In this document: positions 62,880 to 64,000 of the stretch, one piece after another
Layout: each line of letters begins with the position of its first letter
Numbering within the stretch: the first letter of the stretch is position 1
Source of the DNA: Parafrankia irregularis
Lineage (GTDB): Bacteria > Actinomycetota > Actinomycetes > Frankiales > Frankiaceae
Length of the DNA stretch: 64,000 nt
Assembly (NCBI RefSeq): GCF_001536285.1
Contig: NZ_FAOZ01000006.1
Coordinates: 124,001-188,000, forward strand
Reading direction: 5' to 3'
Position numbers and translations under genes: made by a program
Notes under the pieces: model-generated
The model's input: the letters and a program-made list of their open reading frames with translations, nothing else
Database searches by the model: none
Told to the model about the DNA's origin: nothing

Positions 62880-64000
62880 CGATCCTCAGCCCCACTCCGG
62901 CCGGCACCCCCACCCCGGCCGGCGGCGCGGCCCCAACCGGCGGCGCCGTCCTGAGCGGCGGCATCGTCCTGAGCGGCGGTCTCACCGAGGTGGCGGACGG
63001 GCGCGACCCGGACGCGGGCCTGCTGACCACCGCGCGGCGCGAGGAGTACGACGCGGCCTGGCTGGCCGCGGCCCGGCGCAGCTGGCATCCGGTGGCCCGT
63101 GGGCAGGACGTCCCGGTGGGCCGGCCGGTCCCGGTCACCCTGCTCGGGTCGGAACTGGTGCTGTGGCGCCGTGCGGACGGGCAGCTCGGCCTGCTGGCGG
63201 GGAGCTGCGTGCACCGCGGAACCCGGCTCGCCGACGGCTCGGTCACCGCCGCCGGGGACCTGCGCTGCCCCTACCACGGCTGGGAGTTCCGGGCCGACGG
63301 CTCCTGCGCGCTGGTCCCCCAGCTCGGCTCCGACCGGGTGCCGGCCCGGATCCGCCAGCCCGCGGCCCAGGTCGACGAGCACGCCGGCCTGGTCTGGGCC
63401 TGCCTGGCCCCGCCCGGCGAGGAGGCGACCGCGAGGCCGACGCTGCCCGAGGCGGACCTCCCCGCCTTCCGCCGGCACATCGGCGCACCGATCCACTGGC
63501 GGGCGCAGGCCAGCCGGCACATCGAGAACTTCTGCGACATCGCGCACTTCTCGATCCTGCACACGTCGTCGTTCGGCAACCCCGACGTGCTCGGGGTGGA
63601 CCGCTACGGCGTGCGGCGCACCGAGACGGGCCAGCTGCTGCTGCACTACGACTACCCAGGGCGCGACTACCTGGCCGGCACCGCCGGCCAGGTCGGGCCC
63701 GAGATGCTGATCACCCTGGACTACGAGGTCCAGCTGCCGTTCACGGTCACCCTGCGGGAGATCAACGGCCCGGGCACCCTGGTGTTCACCGCGCTGTGTC
63801 CGGTCGACGCCACCAGCTGCGTCGTGTTCTGGCTGTCGGCCCGCACGGACGGGGTGGAGCTGGACGGGCCGCGGGTGGAGCGGGCCGAGACCGAGATCCT
63901 GGAGGAGGACCGGCTGATCGTGGAGCGCCAGCGCCCGGCCCGGATGCCACTGGCCCGCGGCGGCGAGGCGCACCTGCGGTTCGACCGCTTCTCCGTCGCC
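62876..64000 (+). CDS. Rieske non-heme iron oxygenase, alpha subunit (3' end outside window)
   Basis: 375 codons are visible with no stop, so the gene runs past the window. After a Pro/Gly/Thr-rich 35 residues comes the Rieske [2Fe-2S] domain, CVHRG and CPYHGW, which supply Cys-x-His and Cys-x-x-His. The catalytic domain has the mononuclear iron site ENFCDIAHFSILH (Asn-x2-Asp-x2-His-x4-His). It resembles the vanillate/carnitine demethylase-like group of single-component alpha subunits. Hydroxylation or O/N-dealkylation of the pathway substrate is likely. GTG 62876 overlaps the tenA-like stop. The reductase partner is not in view. Confidence 0.9.
   Translation, partial: MTILSPTPAGTPTPAGGAAPTGGAVLSGGIVLSGGLTEVADGRDPDAGLLTTARREEYDAAWLAAARRSWHPVARGQDVPVGRPVPVTLLGSELVLWRRADGQLGLLAGSCVHRGTRLADGSVTAAGDLRCPYHGWEFRADGSCALVPQLGSDRVPARIRQPAAQVDEHAGLVWACLAPPGEEATARPTLPEADLPAFRRHIGAPIHWRAQASRHIENFCDIAHFSILHTSSFGNPDVLGVDRYGVRRTETGQLLLHYDYPGRDYLAGTAGQVGPEMLITLDYEVQLPFTVTLREINGPGTLVFTALCPVDATSCVVFWLSARTDGVELDGPRVERAETEILEEDRLIVERQRPARMPLARGGEAHLRFDRFSVA

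Overview
The window is very GC-rich, uses many GTG and TTG starts, and is dense with overlapping genes. It carries WhiA, an SsgA-family protein, a PdtaR-type ANTAR regulator and F420-type luciferase-like genes. All of this points to a sporulating, high-GC actinobacterium. A Frankia-like genome is my best guess, from gene order and style only; no database was searched.

Region 1 (1-21.3 kb) is mostly core chromosome. It holds the overlapping uvrC-rapZ-yvcK-whiA operon (minus), an SsgA-like gene, uvrA with a LexA-type box upstream, and a metallo-beta-lactamase-fold hydrolase. These are followed by a family-2 glycosyltransferase, a TerC-type membrane protein, an S2P/M50-like CBS protein that has lost its catalytic residues, a PucR-type regulator, uvrB, coaE, a multi-pass membrane protein and a protealysin-like M4 protease.

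Region 2 (21.3-37.4 kb) holds a 1267-residue GGDEF-EAL-GAF-GAF-degenerate GGDEF protein, polA with a divergent hotdog thioesterase, and a complete branched-chain amino acid/amide ABC transporter (livJHMGF). A long hairpin separates livJ from livH. Beyond it lies a membrane-anchored periplasmic-binding-like protein translationally coupled to an ANTAR response regulator, then a class I-shaped tRNA with a CAA anticodon.

Region 3 (37.4-41.8 kb) looks like a small accessory insert beside that tRNA. It contains a histidine kinase/NarL-type regulator pair, a small four-helix membrane protein, a gene remnant and a nuclease-like protein, closed by an 18-bp perfect hairpin. NudC follows at 41.8-42.8 kb.

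Region 4 (43-64 kb) is a large catabolic cluster. On the minus strand are a GMC oxidoreductase, three amidohydrolase-superfamily enzymes, an M29/NicX-like metalloenzyme, a GntR/FCD regulator, a luciferase-like oxidoreductase, two M20 hydrolases, a CaiB-type CoA-transferase, a two-subunit B12 acyl-CoA mutase and a THI5/NMT1-type ABC importer. Divergent from the importer are an aldehyde dehydrogenase, a TenA-like protein and a Rieske oxygenase cut off by the window end. Near-identical 15-17 bp palindromes sit in front of the GMC gene and in both halves of the importer/aldehyde dehydrogenase intergenic region, which suggests one GntR-controlled regulon. The importer-M20-TenA combination resembles thiamin-pyrimidine salvage, but no TPP riboswitch is visible, so an inducible pathway that imports and degrades a nitrogen-containing compound is the more likely reading. 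This cluster is the best candidate for an undescribed system here.
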